This document shows positions 8,470-16,827 of a stretch of 64,000 nucleotides of DNA, piece by piece. This stretch comes from Pseudomonas resinovorans NBRC 106553 (lineage in GTDB: Bacteria; Pseudomonadota; Gammaproteobacteria; Pseudomonadales; Pseudomonadaceae), in NCBI RefSeq assembly GCF_000412695.1, contig NC_021506.1, positions 62,001-126,000 on the forward strand, given 5' to 3'. The number at the start of each line of letters is the position of its first letter. Position 1 is the stretch's first letter. The notes under the pieces are model-generated. The model saw nothing but the letters and a program-made list of their open reading frames with translations. It had not been told where the DNA came from and searched no databases. Position numbers and translations under genes: made by a program.

Positions 8470-8497
8470 TTGAAAAAGCGACTTAACGTATTATGAT
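8470..8497 (+). promoter_or_regulatory. Probable promoter of parA
   Basis: TTGAAA (8470-8475) and TATGAT (8492-8497) are separated by 16 bp, close to the sigma-70 consensus. They lie 30 bp upstream of the parA start. Confidence 0.6.
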
Positions 8498-8527
8498 TCA
8501 CCTGTATTCAACAATGCAGGGATCGTC

Positions 8528-9661
8528 ATGCAGCAGCCAAGCGAGCAGTTTGAAGAGGAATCCGTCTATTTCACGGATTTCTCCACCCTCCTCTACCCCC
8601 CAAAATTTGCAGCCGATTGTTTTGGATTGACTACCCGTCGTCTTCAGGACATTGAGGATGAAAACGGGCTGGAAATTCGCCGCATTGCTCGCGGCACTGT
8701 CCCAACTCGGGCTTATACCCTGAGTGATATTTTCGATATCGCAGCGATCCGTAGAGCGAAAGGTCAAGCAAAGGGGCTACCACGGCAGGTTGTGATATCA
8801 ACCTTCGTTCCCAAGGGCGGCACGGGAAAAACGACTGTAACGGTCAACCTGGCAATCTACCTCCAGATGCAAGGGCTCCGGATTCTTATCATTGATAATG
8901 ATCCCCAGGGCGACTCGTCGAGTGAGCTGGGGTATGACCCAGATTTGGCAAGGTCTGACCTTGAATCGATGGGAATTCCTCCAGAGCGCTATGTTGAGGG
9001 CAACCTAGGGAACCTTCTGAGCCCAGAGCTGAGAGGTCGACAATTCGAGCCATTGTCTTTTGAGCAAGTCATCAAAAAACCATTCGGCGAGAACGGCCCC
9101 CACCTCATCCCAGCTGATGCGTACCTCGAGGATCTTGTTGTTGCTTTAGACGCAGAGAACAATATGGATTTCTGGTATGCAGACTGGCTAGAGCGAGCCA
9201 GGACTGGAGAGATTCCCGGTATTGATACGTCAGCCTATGACGTGATCCTTTTCGACAATGCCCCTACCGCTTCTCGACTCACAAAAAACTCCATCGTCGC
9301 TAGCGACTTTGTTATCTGCCCTGTTCGGATGGATAAATTCTCTTTCCGCGCCCTTATGCGGCTGAATGAATGGATGGTTCGATTTGCCAAGGCATACCGT
9401 CGCTCCCCTGTTGTTCTAGCAATCCCGACCATGTTCATCAGGAACCGTAAACGCATCTTGAATAACCTTGTCGTTCTGAACGATCTCTTCCCTGGTCGGG
9501 TTGCTGAAGAAAAGCTCTATTACTCAGAAGACTATGGTAAAGCGCTGGATCAAGGCATTCCTCTGATCGTATGGAAGGGCGCTACCAGCAAAACTATTGA
9601 CTCCATGCGCTCAGTTTTTAGCGAAGCACTCCAAAAAATCCGGGAGTTTGCTTCTCAGTGA
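8528..9661 (+). CDS. parA: ParA partition ATPase
   Basis: The 377-residue protein has an N-terminal helix-turn-helix region (FGLTTRRLQDIEDENGL, about residues 33-49), typical of type Ia plasmid ParA proteins that also repress the par operon. The deviant Walker A 'KGGTGKTT' is at residues 96-103, followed by 'LRILIIDNDPQGDSSS' and 'YDVILFDNAPTAS'. ParA forms a nucleoid-bound ATPase gradient that moves ParB-parS complexes. It is followed by three parS palindromes and parB, a complete par cassette next to oriV. Confidence 0.95.
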   Translation: MQQPSEQFEEESVYFTDFSTLLYPPKFAADCFGLTTRRLQDIEDENGLEIRRIARGTVPTRAYTLSDIFDIAAIRRAKGQAKGLPRQVVISTFVPKGGTGKTTVTVNLAIYLQMQGLRILIIDNDPQGDSSSELGYDPDLARSDLESMGIPPERYVEGNLGNLLSPELRGRQFEPLSFEQVIKKPFGENGPHLIPADAYLEDLVVALDAENNMDFWYADWLERARTGEIPGIDTSAYDVILFDNAPTASRLTKNSIVASDFVICPVRMDKFSFRALMRLNEWMVRFAKAYRRSPVVLAIPTMFIRNRKRILNNLVVLNDLFPGRVAEEKLYYSEDYGKALDQGIPLIVWKGATSKTIDSMRSVFSEALQKIREFASQ

Positions 9662-9662
9662 C

Positions 9663-9751
9663 TGGTGCTCGGAGCACCACCTGGGTTTTGAGCTTCACTG
9701 GTGCTCGGAGCACCATCAGTCTGCTGAGCTTAACTGGTGCTCCGAGCACCA
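9663..9751. repeat. parS: parS centromere: three 17-bp palindromes, 36-bp period
   Basis: TGGTGCTCGGAGCACCA occurs at 9663-9679 and 9699-9715. TGGTGCTCCGAGCACCA occurs at 9735-9751, with only the central base differing. The exact 36-bp spacing and the position between parA and parB mark them as the ParB-binding centromere. The sequence is unlike the chromosomal parS TGTTTCACGTGAAACA. Confidence 0.88.
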
Positions 9752-9820
9752 CTTGAGATCTTCAGCAGCCCCAAAGATTAGATGCGCTCCACGTTACAGC
9801 GGTTAATTGACGGAGAAATT

Positions 9821-10849
9821 ATGGCTAAGTCAGAGGATTTTCCAGGAAAGCCAAAAGATGCGCCTACCTGGATGTCTGGCGTCAAAAGGACGCCGGCGGA
9901 ATTGCCTGAACCCAATTTAAGAGTTTCGGTTAGGGAAATGCTTGCTCAGCAACAGGTCAATGAGCCTGTTGCTGAGCAAGCGGTAGCAGGCATCGAGGGC
10001 GAGAATAGCCAGGCTAAAGTCTCCGGCAAGGTTCTTGAAACGGGAGCCGCGAACGGTGTCATAGCTGAGATCAGCACCAGCAATATACGGGTATCGCCAT
10101 TCCAGCCACGTCTGGCATTCAGCGAGGCTGCTATCGAAGACCTTGCAAATTCGATCGCTTCTGTTGGCTTGGCCAAGCCCGTCACTGTCAGACCTATAGG
10201 TGATGGCATTTATGAGCTGGTCGGCGGTGAGCGCAGATGGCGTGCTCACAAATTGCTGGGCCGGGAGACCATTACGTCATACGTCCGTGAAATGGACGAC
10301 GCTTTGGCGCAGATCCTTGCGCTGACGGACAACGAAGGCCAAGAAGCGCTCACGGAGTACGAGCGAGGTAAATCTTACGCAAAAATTTTGGATTCTGGAG
10401 GTGAGCCATCTGTCAGGGCGCTGGGCCGCCGGTTAGGAGTCAATCACTCGATAGTGAGTAGATGCCTATTGCTGATGGACCTACCTAATGAAGTGAAAGC
10501 CATTCTGGACACGAATCCAGGACTCATCGGTGGGAAGCGGGCAAAGGATTTTATTGAATTCAGCAGCAAAGAGCCCGAACTACTTCTGCGAGCCGTGACG
10601 GCGATGCGTGATGAGCAATGGACACAAGAACACGCCCTACGTTGGCTAGCTAAGGAAATTGCTTCACGGACCCAGCAAAACTCGTCCAGCAAATTCACCG
10701 ATACTGAGATCAGTGGTATTGGCCGGGTTCGCGTAGAAGGAAAAAAAGTCGAGCTTCGTTGTGAGAAAAGTGTCGACGCGAAACTGATTGCGGAGCAGTT
10801 CGAGGCCTTTTTAAAGACAATTGACCGTTCTTTGATCGAGAGCGAATGA
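9821..10849 (+). CDS. parB: ParB centromere-binding CTPase/partition protein
   Basis: The ATG at 9821 has GGAGA 5 nt upstream and gives 342 residues; the longer reading starts inside the parS region. The ParB N-terminal domain shows 'SPFQPRLAFSEAAIEDLANSI' and the CTP-binding box 'GGERRWRAHKLLG'. A helix-turn-helix follows ('VRALGRRLGVNHSIVSRCL'). The C-terminus is charged and probably dimerises. It should bind the three adjacent palindromes and partner with ParA. Confidence 0.94.
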   Translation: MAKSEDFPGKPKDAPTWMSGVKRTPAELPEPNLRVSVREMLAQQQVNEPVAEQAVAGIEGENSQAKVSGKVLETGAANGVIAEISTSNIRVSPFQPRLAFSEAAIEDLANSIASVGLAKPVTVRPIGDGIYELVGGERRWRAHKLLGRETITSYVREMDDALAQILALTDNEGQEALTEYERGKSYAKILDSGGEPSVRALGRRLGVNHSIVSRCLLLMDLPNEVKAILDTNPGLIGGKRAKDFIEFSSKEPELLLRAVTAMRDEQWTQEHALRWLAKEIASRTQQNSSSKFTDTEISGIGRVRVEGKKVELRCEKSVDAKLIAEQFEAFLKTIDRSLIESE

Positions 10850-10875
10850 TTCACATTTGCTTTGTAACTAAATAT

Positions 10876-10898
10876 TTCAGACGCGAAACAGGTTAGAA
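10876..10898 (+). promoter_or_regulatory. Weak copy of the TTCAG-N13-CTGAA operator
   Basis: TTCAG at 10876 and TAGAA at 10894 match the spacing of the four strong operators. The site ends 66 nt before the ATG at 10964, the same distance as in the strong copies. Confidence 0.45.
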
Positions 10899-10963
10899 AA
10901 CGTGCACACGAAGGCGATGTGCCATGACAGAATATGGTTTTTTAGACTACGAGATAAGGACAT

Positions 10964-11284
10964 ATGGCAACCGCAGTCGCGCAACCAGAACACAGAGTGG
11001 TGCAACCGCAGACACGATTCGCCGCTCTCGCACAGCTGTCAAAGATTGAGCCTGAGCACCTGCACGGCCTGAGCCGGATTGAGCTGTTTTCGGTAATTTC
11101 AGAGCACTGGCTGAAGTGTTCAGCCCCCGCTCGGATTCACATGTTGAGCAGCGAAGATCGGTTCATCCGCGGTGAAGCGCGGGCTCAGAACAAAGCATTA
11201 AGCGTTACGCAAATTTGCGTGGACCAAGCTCCAGGGATTATCTATGAGCAATTCAACCAAACACCGTATCTCGCTGGCGTATGA
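10964..11284 (+). CDS. Hypothetical protein downstream of parB
   Basis: The product has 106 residues and starts with ATG behind AAGGA. It contains 'HGLSRIELFSVISEHWLKC' and looks helical. It overlaps the next gene by 41 nt in another frame, which suggests translational coupling. No family is recognised. Its promoter region carries a weak copy of the plasmid-wide operator. Confidence 0.6.
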   Translation: MATAVAQPEHRVVQPQTRFAALAQLSKIEPEHLHGLSRIELFSVISEHWLKCSAPARIHMLSSEDRFIRGEARAQNKALSVTQICVDQAPGIIYEQFNQTPYLAGV

Positions 11285-11549
11285 GCACGAAGGTGAGGTG
11301 CGACAGGCCTCAGCTGAGGTGAACCAAACGAAGGCGAGCATCACCTTCAGCGGGCTTCCGAGCGTAAAGTTCCAGGTGTCACTGAGCGATCCTGAACAGG
11401 TGATATTGCAGTTGCCTACAGACCGCAAAGGAAAAAAACCGACGGTTTCTTGCGACATATCCTCGATCCCTGAGTTGGAAGCGGCGATGGACGAGGTGCG
11501 CAGGCAAGGTTGGCTTGGGCCAAAGGTGTCAGTGAGTGAGTGCGGGTGA
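11244..11549 (+). CDS. Hypothetical protein
   Basis: This is a 101-residue protein (MSNSTKHRISLAYEHEGE) with a beta-rich middle and a helical end. AGGGAT precedes the ATG inside the upstream gene. It overlaps both neighbours, so the three small genes probably form one operon. Function unknown. Confidence 0.55.
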   Translation: MSNSTKHRISLAYEHEGEVRQASAEVNQTKASITFSGLPSVKFQVSLSDPEQVILQLPTDRKGKKPTVSCDISSIPELEAAMDEVRRQGWLGPKVSVSECG

Positions 11550-11829
11550 ACCAGCGTCGGTGCCTTGCTCCGAGATCTGGGCGAGTGAAGTTGACCTCAA
11601 GGAATCGCACAAGCGCATCCTTTTGCACGAATCGCAATTGACCCTCCAGCTCATTCGTTACTCTGTTGCTCTAGTGCGAGCAGAGAGTAGGCCAGGAGGC
11701 CGCAGGCCTAGCAGGGAAGCTCAAAGGAGGCTGTCCCGGAGCATCCCAGGCTCCGGTCGGGAAATGATCTACATAGATCCTCGTAGTAATCTATGCTTTC
11801 ACCAGCCTGTTCGCCTTCCTTGTGTGTAA
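11536..11829 (+). CDS. Doubtful small ORF in operon
   Basis: A GTG start overlaps the end of the previous gene by 14 nt and opens 97 codons (MSAGEPASVPCSEIW...). The C-terminal half is arginine rich and not clearly protein-like. It may be a real coupled gene or a chance frame. Confidence 0.3.
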   Translation: MSAGEPASVPCSEIWASEVDLKESHKRILLHESQLTLQLIRYSVALVRAESRPGGRRPSREAQRRLSRSIPGSGREMIYIDPRSNLCFHQPVRLPCV

Positions 11830-12110
11830 AGGATCGAGCTTACGCCGGGCAGAAAACTCAAAGCATCAATTAATGAAACTAATTACGCCTTAAATGGTCT
11901 GTGATGGCCTAGTGTTTGCTGTAGACATGGCCCTAGCTTATGCTGTGCTATGAAACAACTTTTTATAGGTTTTTGCCGTTCTGCGACCCGTTTACGAGCT
12001 GAAAAATGACGACCTTTTGACGCCGTTTTTGTGTAGTGATGCGGAACTGTATATCTATACACTGATTAGCATGCAGCCTTTGCCTTGACAGAAAATACCG
12101 AGATTCAGCC
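11830..12110. other. Intergenic region, AT-rich, no gene seen
   Basis: The 281 bp include an AT-rich stretch and the sequence TTGACA at 12086-12091, 20 bp before the next ATG, too close to serve as a normal -35 element for that gene. Nothing else is recognised. Confidence 0.4.
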
Positions 12111-12308
12111 ATGATCACAAAGATGCCGCCCCATGTAGTCAGAAGCTTTCCCTACTGGGAAACGCCACCAGAGCCGGGCCAGGATTTGCATGAATTGAAA
12201 TGGGGTGTCATGGAAGTCCTTTCAGACAAGTCGCTTAGATTCGTTGACACAAAACCGGATCAAGCAGCACTCGAAGAACTAATAAGCCAACTTCAAGAGA
12301 AGATTTAA
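12111..12308 (+). CDS. Small hypothetical protein
   Basis: The product has 65 residues (MITKMPPHVVRSFPYWETP) with a short amphipathic helix at the end (QAALEELISQLQEKI). No strong Shine-Dalgarno is visible before the ATG. A good terminator follows. Function unknown. Confidence 0.5.
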   Translation: MITKMPPHVVRSFPYWETPPEPGQDLHELKWGVMEVLSDKSLRFVDTKPDQAALEELISQLQEKI

Positions 12309-12345
12309 TTTAGATTTTTTATTGTCTGGGCTTCTCTAGAACACC

Positions 12346-12376
12346 AACCCCTGCTTATACGGCAGGGTTTTTTTTT
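12346..12376 (+). terminator. Rho-independent terminator
   Basis: CCCTGC-TTATACG-GCAGGG is followed by nine T residues. It closes the 12111-12308 gene. Confidence 0.8.
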
Positions 12377-12416
12377 GAATGAAGATTGAGCCTAGGGTAG
12401 CAACAATGATCGCGAA

Positions 12417-12439
12417 TTCAGACGTAAAAACGACCTGAA
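12417..12439 (+). promoter_or_regulatory. TTCAG-N13-CTGAA operator upstream of KorB-like gene
   Basis: The two 5-bp half sites are exact and lie in the 23-bp frame shared with the copies at 29212, 47163 and 53818. The site ends 66 nt before the ATG at 12505. The extended right half reads CGACCTGAAAAAGCG. Confidence 0.65.
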
Positions 12440-12504
12440 AAAGCGTCACTTGTGCGCGTCTTCGACGTATCGTTCTTGGATAAAACAGGAACGAGAAGCT
12501 GCTT

Positions 12505-13494
12505 ATGCAAAGCTATGATCTTGAGTTTCACGATTACGCTCAGCTATTTCCGCTAATCATCGGAGATGACTACGAAGCCCTGCTTGAAGATATTGATGTC
12601 AACGGACAGCGTGCCTCGATCGTTCTCTATGAAGGAAAGATCCTTGATGGGCGCAACCGGTACCGCGTTTGCAAAGATCTGCTGATCGAACCCCGAACAG
12701 AGGAATACACAGGAGATGATGCCCTAGGTTATGTCCTCTCGCTTAACCTCTATCGCCGGCAGCTCACCGTTGCACAACGGGCTTTGATCGCTGCCGAGCT
12801 GTCCTCACTGCGCGGGAGTAGCGCTATCACTGTTGACCTGGAAAAGGCCGCCGGGCAGGAGCTGGAAGCCGCAAAAATGGCTATTGAGGAGGCAGCCAAA
12901 GTACTGGGTATCAGTCCGCGCTCTGTGTCTTCTGCGTGCAAGGTTGTCCGAGACGGCACCCCGGAGCTGCTGGATGCTGTCAAGGCCGGCGACGTAAGCG
13001 TATCCGCAGCGGAGCAGGTGGCTAAGCTGGAAAAAAAAGCACAGCAAGAACTGTGTAGCCGCGGGCCTAAGGCAATTCGTAAGGCTGCGAAGGACATGAG
13101 GGAGGAGGGTAGGTCGAAACCTGCGATGCCTAATAAGCCACTTCCGCTCTCAGATAAAAACGGTCTCCTGCCTCCGCCAGTACCGCTTGACGATGATGAA
13201 AATGAAGATGGCGCATCAGCCCCTGATGCACCGGCAAACCAAATAGCCGCGATTGAGCAAGAATCGGACGTTTTCTATACCTATGAGAGAAAGCCGGCGG
13301 CTCAGCTCCTGTTCGAAATGGCTGATGCTGGAATGCAATTTGGCCGAGAAGCTGAGGGCGTTGCCGACGACATCATGAATGAGGTTGAAGAGGGCCTGGA
13401 TCTTCAGTTCCTTGCATTCGTTGTTGACGTAGCCAAGAGGCTAGAAAATCGGGTGAAGGCAAAAATGCAGGCCCGATATGCTGAGGAGACATGA
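12505..13494 (+). CDS. KorB/ParB-like DNA-binding regulator
   Basis: The 329-residue protein begins with a ParB/sulfiredoxin-type domain ('NGQRASIVLYEGKILDGRNRYRVCKDL'). It continues with 'GYVLSLNLYRRQLTVAQRALIA' and a helix-turn-helix ('AAKVLGISPRSVSSACKVV'). The second half is acidic and low complexity until a helical C-terminus. This is the layout of KorB-like plasmid regulators and of ParB-domain adaptors. The operator upstream of its promoter fits autoregulation, which makes it one candidate for the protein that reads that operator. Confidence 0.75.
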   Translation: MQSYDLEFHDYAQLFPLIIGDDYEALLEDIDVNGQRASIVLYEGKILDGRNRYRVCKDLLIEPRTEEYTGDDALGYVLSLNLYRRQLTVAQRALIAAELSSLRGSSAITVDLEKAAGQELEAAKMAIEEAAKVLGISPRSVSSACKVVRDGTPELLDAVKAGDVSVSAAEQVAKLEKKAQQELCSRGPKAIRKAAKDMREEGRSKPAMPNKPLPLSDKNGLLPPPVPLDDDENEDGASAPDAPANQIAAIEQESDVFYTYERKPAAQLLFEMADAGMQFGREAEGVADDIMNEVEEGLDLQFLAFVVDVAKRLENRVKAKMQARYAEET

Positions 13495-13559
13495 GTGTTG
13501 GGATTTTCTGGAAGGGTGATTTCATAGGTTAAAGCCCGAACAGAAAAGGAGTACCCCGC

Positions 13560-14186
13560 ATGCAAACAACTCAGGACGACACCGTAATGGATTTTGGCCC
13601 GAACCTCTTCGGTGGCGAGGGTGGCTCTGCGTCCATCCCTTCCGCTGATGATGCAGATGCTACGAACAAGGCCCAGGAGGGTACGGCGAGTATTTCTCAT
13701 CAGATGACTGAGGGTTGTACCGAAGAAAACACGGCCGAGGCCGGCGGCGGCCAGGCTGGTGGTAGCAGCGCTCCCTCGAGCAGCAATGTTGCACCTGGCG
13801 TGAATACTCAACAGGCAGCCACTCAAACCAAGGCAGGGAAGTCCGAAGTTGGCACCAAAGCCTTGTCCAGTGTGAAAGCAGCCGTGAAGGTTTTCGAAAG
13901 CATTAATGGCTTCGACGAGCAAAGTGCGACTCAGCGTACTGTCGTTCGCGATCTAATGTTAAAGCAGTCCGAAGCCATGGAACTCAAGCTCCAGGGCAAG
14001 AAACCTCCCGAGGGTGAAGACTTTGATTCCATTGCGAAGCAGCTCCGGCGCGAGAACAACCGCCTCGACTCCCTGCTTGAAGGTAAGGAATCACTGTTCG
14101 GCAAGGCCCGGGAAGCCGCCGAAATTGCGATCGAAAACATGCAGGGCGTAATTGCCGAAATCAACCGTTTGGAGGAGGAGGCTTAG
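13560..14186 (+). CDS. Hypothetical protein with disordered N-terminus and coiled-coil C-terminus
   Basis: The first about 100 of 208 residues are Gly/Ser/Ala/Thr rich and likely disordered. The rest is a charged helix (RRENNRLDSLLEGKESLFGKARE...INRLEEEA) that looks like a coiled coil. A clear AAGGAG lies 10 nt upstream. It follows the KorB-like gene by 65 bp and may be co-transcribed. No family is recognised. Confidence 0.6.
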   Translation: MQTTQDDTVMDFGPNLFGGEGGSASIPSADDADATNKAQEGTASISHQMTEGCTEENTAEAGGGQAGGSSAPSSSNVAPGVNTQQAATQTKAGKSEVGTKALSSVKAAVKVFESINGFDEQSATQRTVVRDLMLKQSEAMELKLQGKKPPEGEDFDSIAKQLRRENNRLDSLLEGKESLFGKAREAAEIAIENMQGVIAEINRLEEEA

Positions 14187-14200
14187 CCCTCCTGGACGCC

Positions 14201-14302
14201 ATGAACAAGAAACTGTTCGTCGACATTCAATTTTACGCATTCTGGCCTTCCGCCGGATTCCTTGCGGGCTATGCATTCCTTGCATCGGCAGGCATGATCT
14301 AA
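14201..14302 (+). CDS. Possible 33-residue membrane peptide
   Basis: ATG at 14201 opens 33 codons ending MI. The middle is hydrophobic (FYAFWPSAGFLAGYAFLASAG), which would fit one membrane span. The GGAGGAGG upstream can pair with CCCTCCT 6 nt later, so its site may be masked. Weak evidence. Confidence 0.35.
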   Translation: MNKKLFVDIQFYAFWPSAGFLAGYAFLASAGMI

Positions 14303-14373
14303 CCAGCAGCCCTAGCAAGCCTGGCGCGCACCGTCACGGCTCAGGGCCATGTAACCCAGACCAAGGAGACAAG

Positions 14374-14733
14374 ATGTCCCTCATCACCGAATACCGAGCC
14401 ACAGAGGAAGCCATCAAGGAGCTTCAGGAACGACTGGAGAAGCTGAGCGGAAATGAAGCCCTTTTGAAAGAGATGGAGTTCGAGAAAAAGCTGCGGGCCT
14501 TGATGTCTGAGTATGGCAAGAGCCTGCGCGACATCATCGCGATTCTTGATCCGGACTATCGAAAGCAAATTACCCATCAGCCTGGCAAACCTCGTGCGCA
14601 ACGAGCAGTCAAGGTCTACCGCAACCCCAACACGGGTGAGCTCGTTGAGACCAAGGGCGGCAACCACAAGACGCTCAAGGAGTGGAAGCAAGAGCATGGC
14701 GCTGCTGTAGTCGAGACATGGCGAACCCAGTGA
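14374..14733 (+). CDS. MvaT/MvaU-family xenogeneic silencer
   Basis: The ATG at 14374 with AAGGAGA upstream gives 119 residues. The N-terminus 'MSLITEYRATEEAIKELQER' is nearly that of chromosomal MvaT and forms the coiled-coil oligomerisation part. The C-terminus 'NPNTGELVETKGGNHKTLKE' carries the AT-hook-like DNA-binding element with the conserved KGGNHKTL. MvaT proteins are the H-NS analogues of Pseudomonas and coat AT-rich DNA. A plasmid copy (as with Pmr of pCAR1) can silence plasmid genes and limit the cost to the host. This is the strongest host clue in the window. Confidence 0.95.
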   Translation: MSLITEYRATEEAIKELQERLEKLSGNEALLKEMEFEKKLRALMSEYGKSLRDIIAILDPDYRKQITHQPGKPRAQRAVKVYRNPNTGELVETKGGNHKTLKEWKQEHGAAVVETWRTQ

Positions 14734-14761
14734 GTTTGCGCTACCGCGGATCTTCTAAAAT

Positions 14762-14788
14762 AAAAGGCCGGTGAACCCGGCCTTTTTT
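14762..14788 (+). terminator. Rho-independent terminator of mvaT homolog
   Basis: AAGGCCGG-TGAA-CCCGGCCTT is followed by a T-run. Confidence 0.85.
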
Positions 14789-14877
14789 GTGAGTTAGGTT
14801 TGGCCACCGGGAGCTTGGGTTTTTTCAATTGAATGCGAACTTGAAATGGAGGTAAATAATTATCAACGGAGGATCAA

Positions 14878-15363
14878 ATGGATAGCACTGAAAATGTCGA
14901 TGAACGCCTGTTGGCCGCGGTTATGGATGAAGCGCAAACAGACTTCAGCATAGCCAGGATTGCAGTTGAGAAGATCCGCCAGGGAGCTGAAAGCATCGCC
15001 GCCGGCATGCACGGTCGCAACCATGTAAAGGCGTCATTCGAGCATTATGACGGTACACCGATGTCGCCTGAAGAAGCCTTGGCTCACCAGTGTGTCCATG
15101 CGGCAAGTATCGGAAAATCCCTCGGGCAGGAATTTCTTCTGAAGGCACCTGCTCCCCTTCTGGAGCAATTTTCCGCCGTGGCAGGGAACCGTAACGTTGC
15201 GGACAGTGGGGCAATGCTCGCAGGCCTGCTGCATGGGTTCATGATTGCATTCGCCACGAAGGAAACGGAGGAGCGAGCGCTGAAAGCGATGCTGGAGGTT
15301 GCCCGGATCTGCGACGAGGCCAACAATATTCGAGGCACCTCTTTCGGCCAAGCCAGCGAATGA
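14878..15363 (+). CDS. Hypothetical protein
   Basis: The protein has 161 residues and is largely helical (MDSTENVDERLLAAVMDEAQ). GGAGG lies 5-6 nt before the ATG. 'FAAxKETEERALKAMLEV'-like helices suggest a soluble all-alpha protein. It is followed by the 15429 gene on the same strand after 65 bp. Family unknown. Confidence 0.6.
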   Translation: MDSTENVDERLLAAVMDEAQTDFSIARIAVEKIRQGAESIAAGMHGRNHVKASFEHYDGTPMSPEEALAHQCVHAASIGKSLGQEFLLKAPAPLLEQFSAVAGNRNVADSGAMLAGLLHGFMIAFATKETEERALKAMLEVARICDEANNIRGTSFGQASE

Positions 15364-15428
15364 ATTATTGCTCGGCGGGTAACTGGTCACCGTTTATGCC
15401 CATTGAGGCACTGGAAAGGAATTGAGTC

Positions 15429-16727
15429 ATGTCTGACGACAAACACGTCAAAACTGAGCCACCGCGGATGCTGTTCGTGGACGAGTACAGCAACTTTTTG
15501 GGGGGGCTGAATGACACGCTGAAGGAAGAGTTGCGAAAGGTGTCTGGCGTACCTAATGCAACCTACCTGGTCAATGACGGGAAGGTGTTTGTCTTCGACA
15601 AGCTGGTACACCTGGTGAAAGAGCGCCAGAAGGAGCAGCCGCATGCACAGCTGCAAGAGATGGCCCGCAGCTTAACGGTCGAAGAACTGGCTCTCAGCTT
15701 GATTGCCGAAGCAACTGTTTCTGCCAAGGAAGCCGTCGAGGCCTGGGGAGTAGTGCCGGTTCCCTACCAAACGGAAACTCTTGCGGCGATGGACACAGCC
15801 ACCCTTGAATCTCGGGCGACTGGCCGCTTAATCCTGCACCGCCCCTTCAATGCTCGAATGCCGGGGGATTTCCAGGAGGAGGGCGACGTGAAAGCCGCGT
15901 TCGCCAACCTACTGGTGGGTGGTGTTCTCCCTGGTAGTGGTGACTTCACCTATCGCGGGCAGCCGATGACGCTGCGCGATCCCTTGGATCTGGCGCTGCT
16001 GCCGGCCCGGCCTGAAATCCCCGAAGGGCCGGCGGCTGAAGGCTGGGTCTACACGGCGCTGGGTAACGTCGAGTTCGAGGCGGGCTTTGAGCCAGTCTCG
16101 GAGGTGATGTTCAACGCCGTGAAGGAAACTGAAGCGAAGTGGCGTGGCGATATCGCTCATGCCGCCAAGCATGCTCAAGAACGAGCTGCAGAGGTCTGGG
16201 CCCAGGCTGCCGGCCTGCGCCTGGAAACGCTGAACGACCCGACGGATGAGGTGCCGGAGTACGGGGAGGAAGAATTCCCGCAGCTGCGAGCTCTCTACCC
16301 AGAACTGTCCATGCTGTCGGATGGCACCCTCTACTCGTTGTTCGACGTGTTCCAGATGGAGTGCCACTTCATCAACGGGTGGGCGGCGAACCGTGACGAC
16401 GATTTTCTGTTCTATCTGCTCGGTAAGGTCGCAGACCGCAAGAACGATCACGACACGGCTAAAGAGGTCGGTGAGTGGGTGGCCGACGCCCTGTTGCATG
16501 GTGCAACCTTGGATGCTGCCCTGGAGATCGGTCGTAGTGCTGACCGATACAACCAGGCGATCGGCAAGCTCGCGCACCGGATTGCCGATGCCATGCGCTT
16601 CCTGGCTGAGGACAAGAAAGCGACCGATCTTCGTGGTCGTACTATCACGACTATGGGGGACACATTCCGGATCGGCAGGAAGTACAACGCCACAGCTATG
16701 GTGGTGGAGCAGAAACTTCCATTCTGA
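15429..16727 (+). CDS. Large hypothetical protein
   Basis: The 432-residue soluble protein starts MSDDKHVKTEPPRML, with AAGGA upstream. The centre mentions no known active-site motif; the last third is helical and charged (KVADRKNDHDTAKEVGEWV). It is probably co-transcribed with the 14878 gene. The integrase converges on it from the right. I do not recognise it. Confidence 0.65.
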   Translation: MSDDKHVKTEPPRMLFVDEYSNFLGGLNDTLKEELRKVSGVPNATYLVNDGKVFVFDKLVHLVKERQKEQPHAQLQEMARSLTVEELALSLIAEATVSAKEAVEAWGVVPVPYQTETLAAMDTATLESRATGRLILHRPFNARMPGDFQEEGDVKAAFANLLVGGVLPGSGDFTYRGQPMTLRDPLDLALLPARPEIPEGPAAEGWVYTALGNVEFEAGFEPVSEVMFNAVKETEAKWRGDIAHAAKHAQERAAEVWAQAAGLRLETLNDPTDEVPEYGEEEFPQLRALYPELSMLSDGTLYSLFDVFQMECHFINGWAANRDDDFLFYLLGKVADRKNDHDTAKEVGEWVADALLHGATLDAALEIGRSADRYNQAIGKLAHRIADAMRFLAEDKKATDLRGRTITTMGDTFRIGRKYNATAMVVEQKLPF

Positions 16728-16827
16728 TCTCACCTATGAAATATAGGAACTGCGAGGGAGGGGGCACAGTTCAGGCAAAATTGGTTGTTATTAGGGCGCT
16801 TCTGGCAGAGCGCCCTCACCTCGGTGG

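Noticed and set aside
11998..12025. CTGAAAAATGACGACC upstream of 12111 as another copy of the 23-bp operator
   Set aside because: The left half site is missing at the required spacing and the distance to the start codon does not match the other copies.
14152..14373. Long N-terminal extension of the MvaT homolog
   Set aside because: The extension reads as arginine-rich noise and lacks a start site, while the ATG at 14374 has AAGGAGA and begins exactly like chromosomal MvaT.
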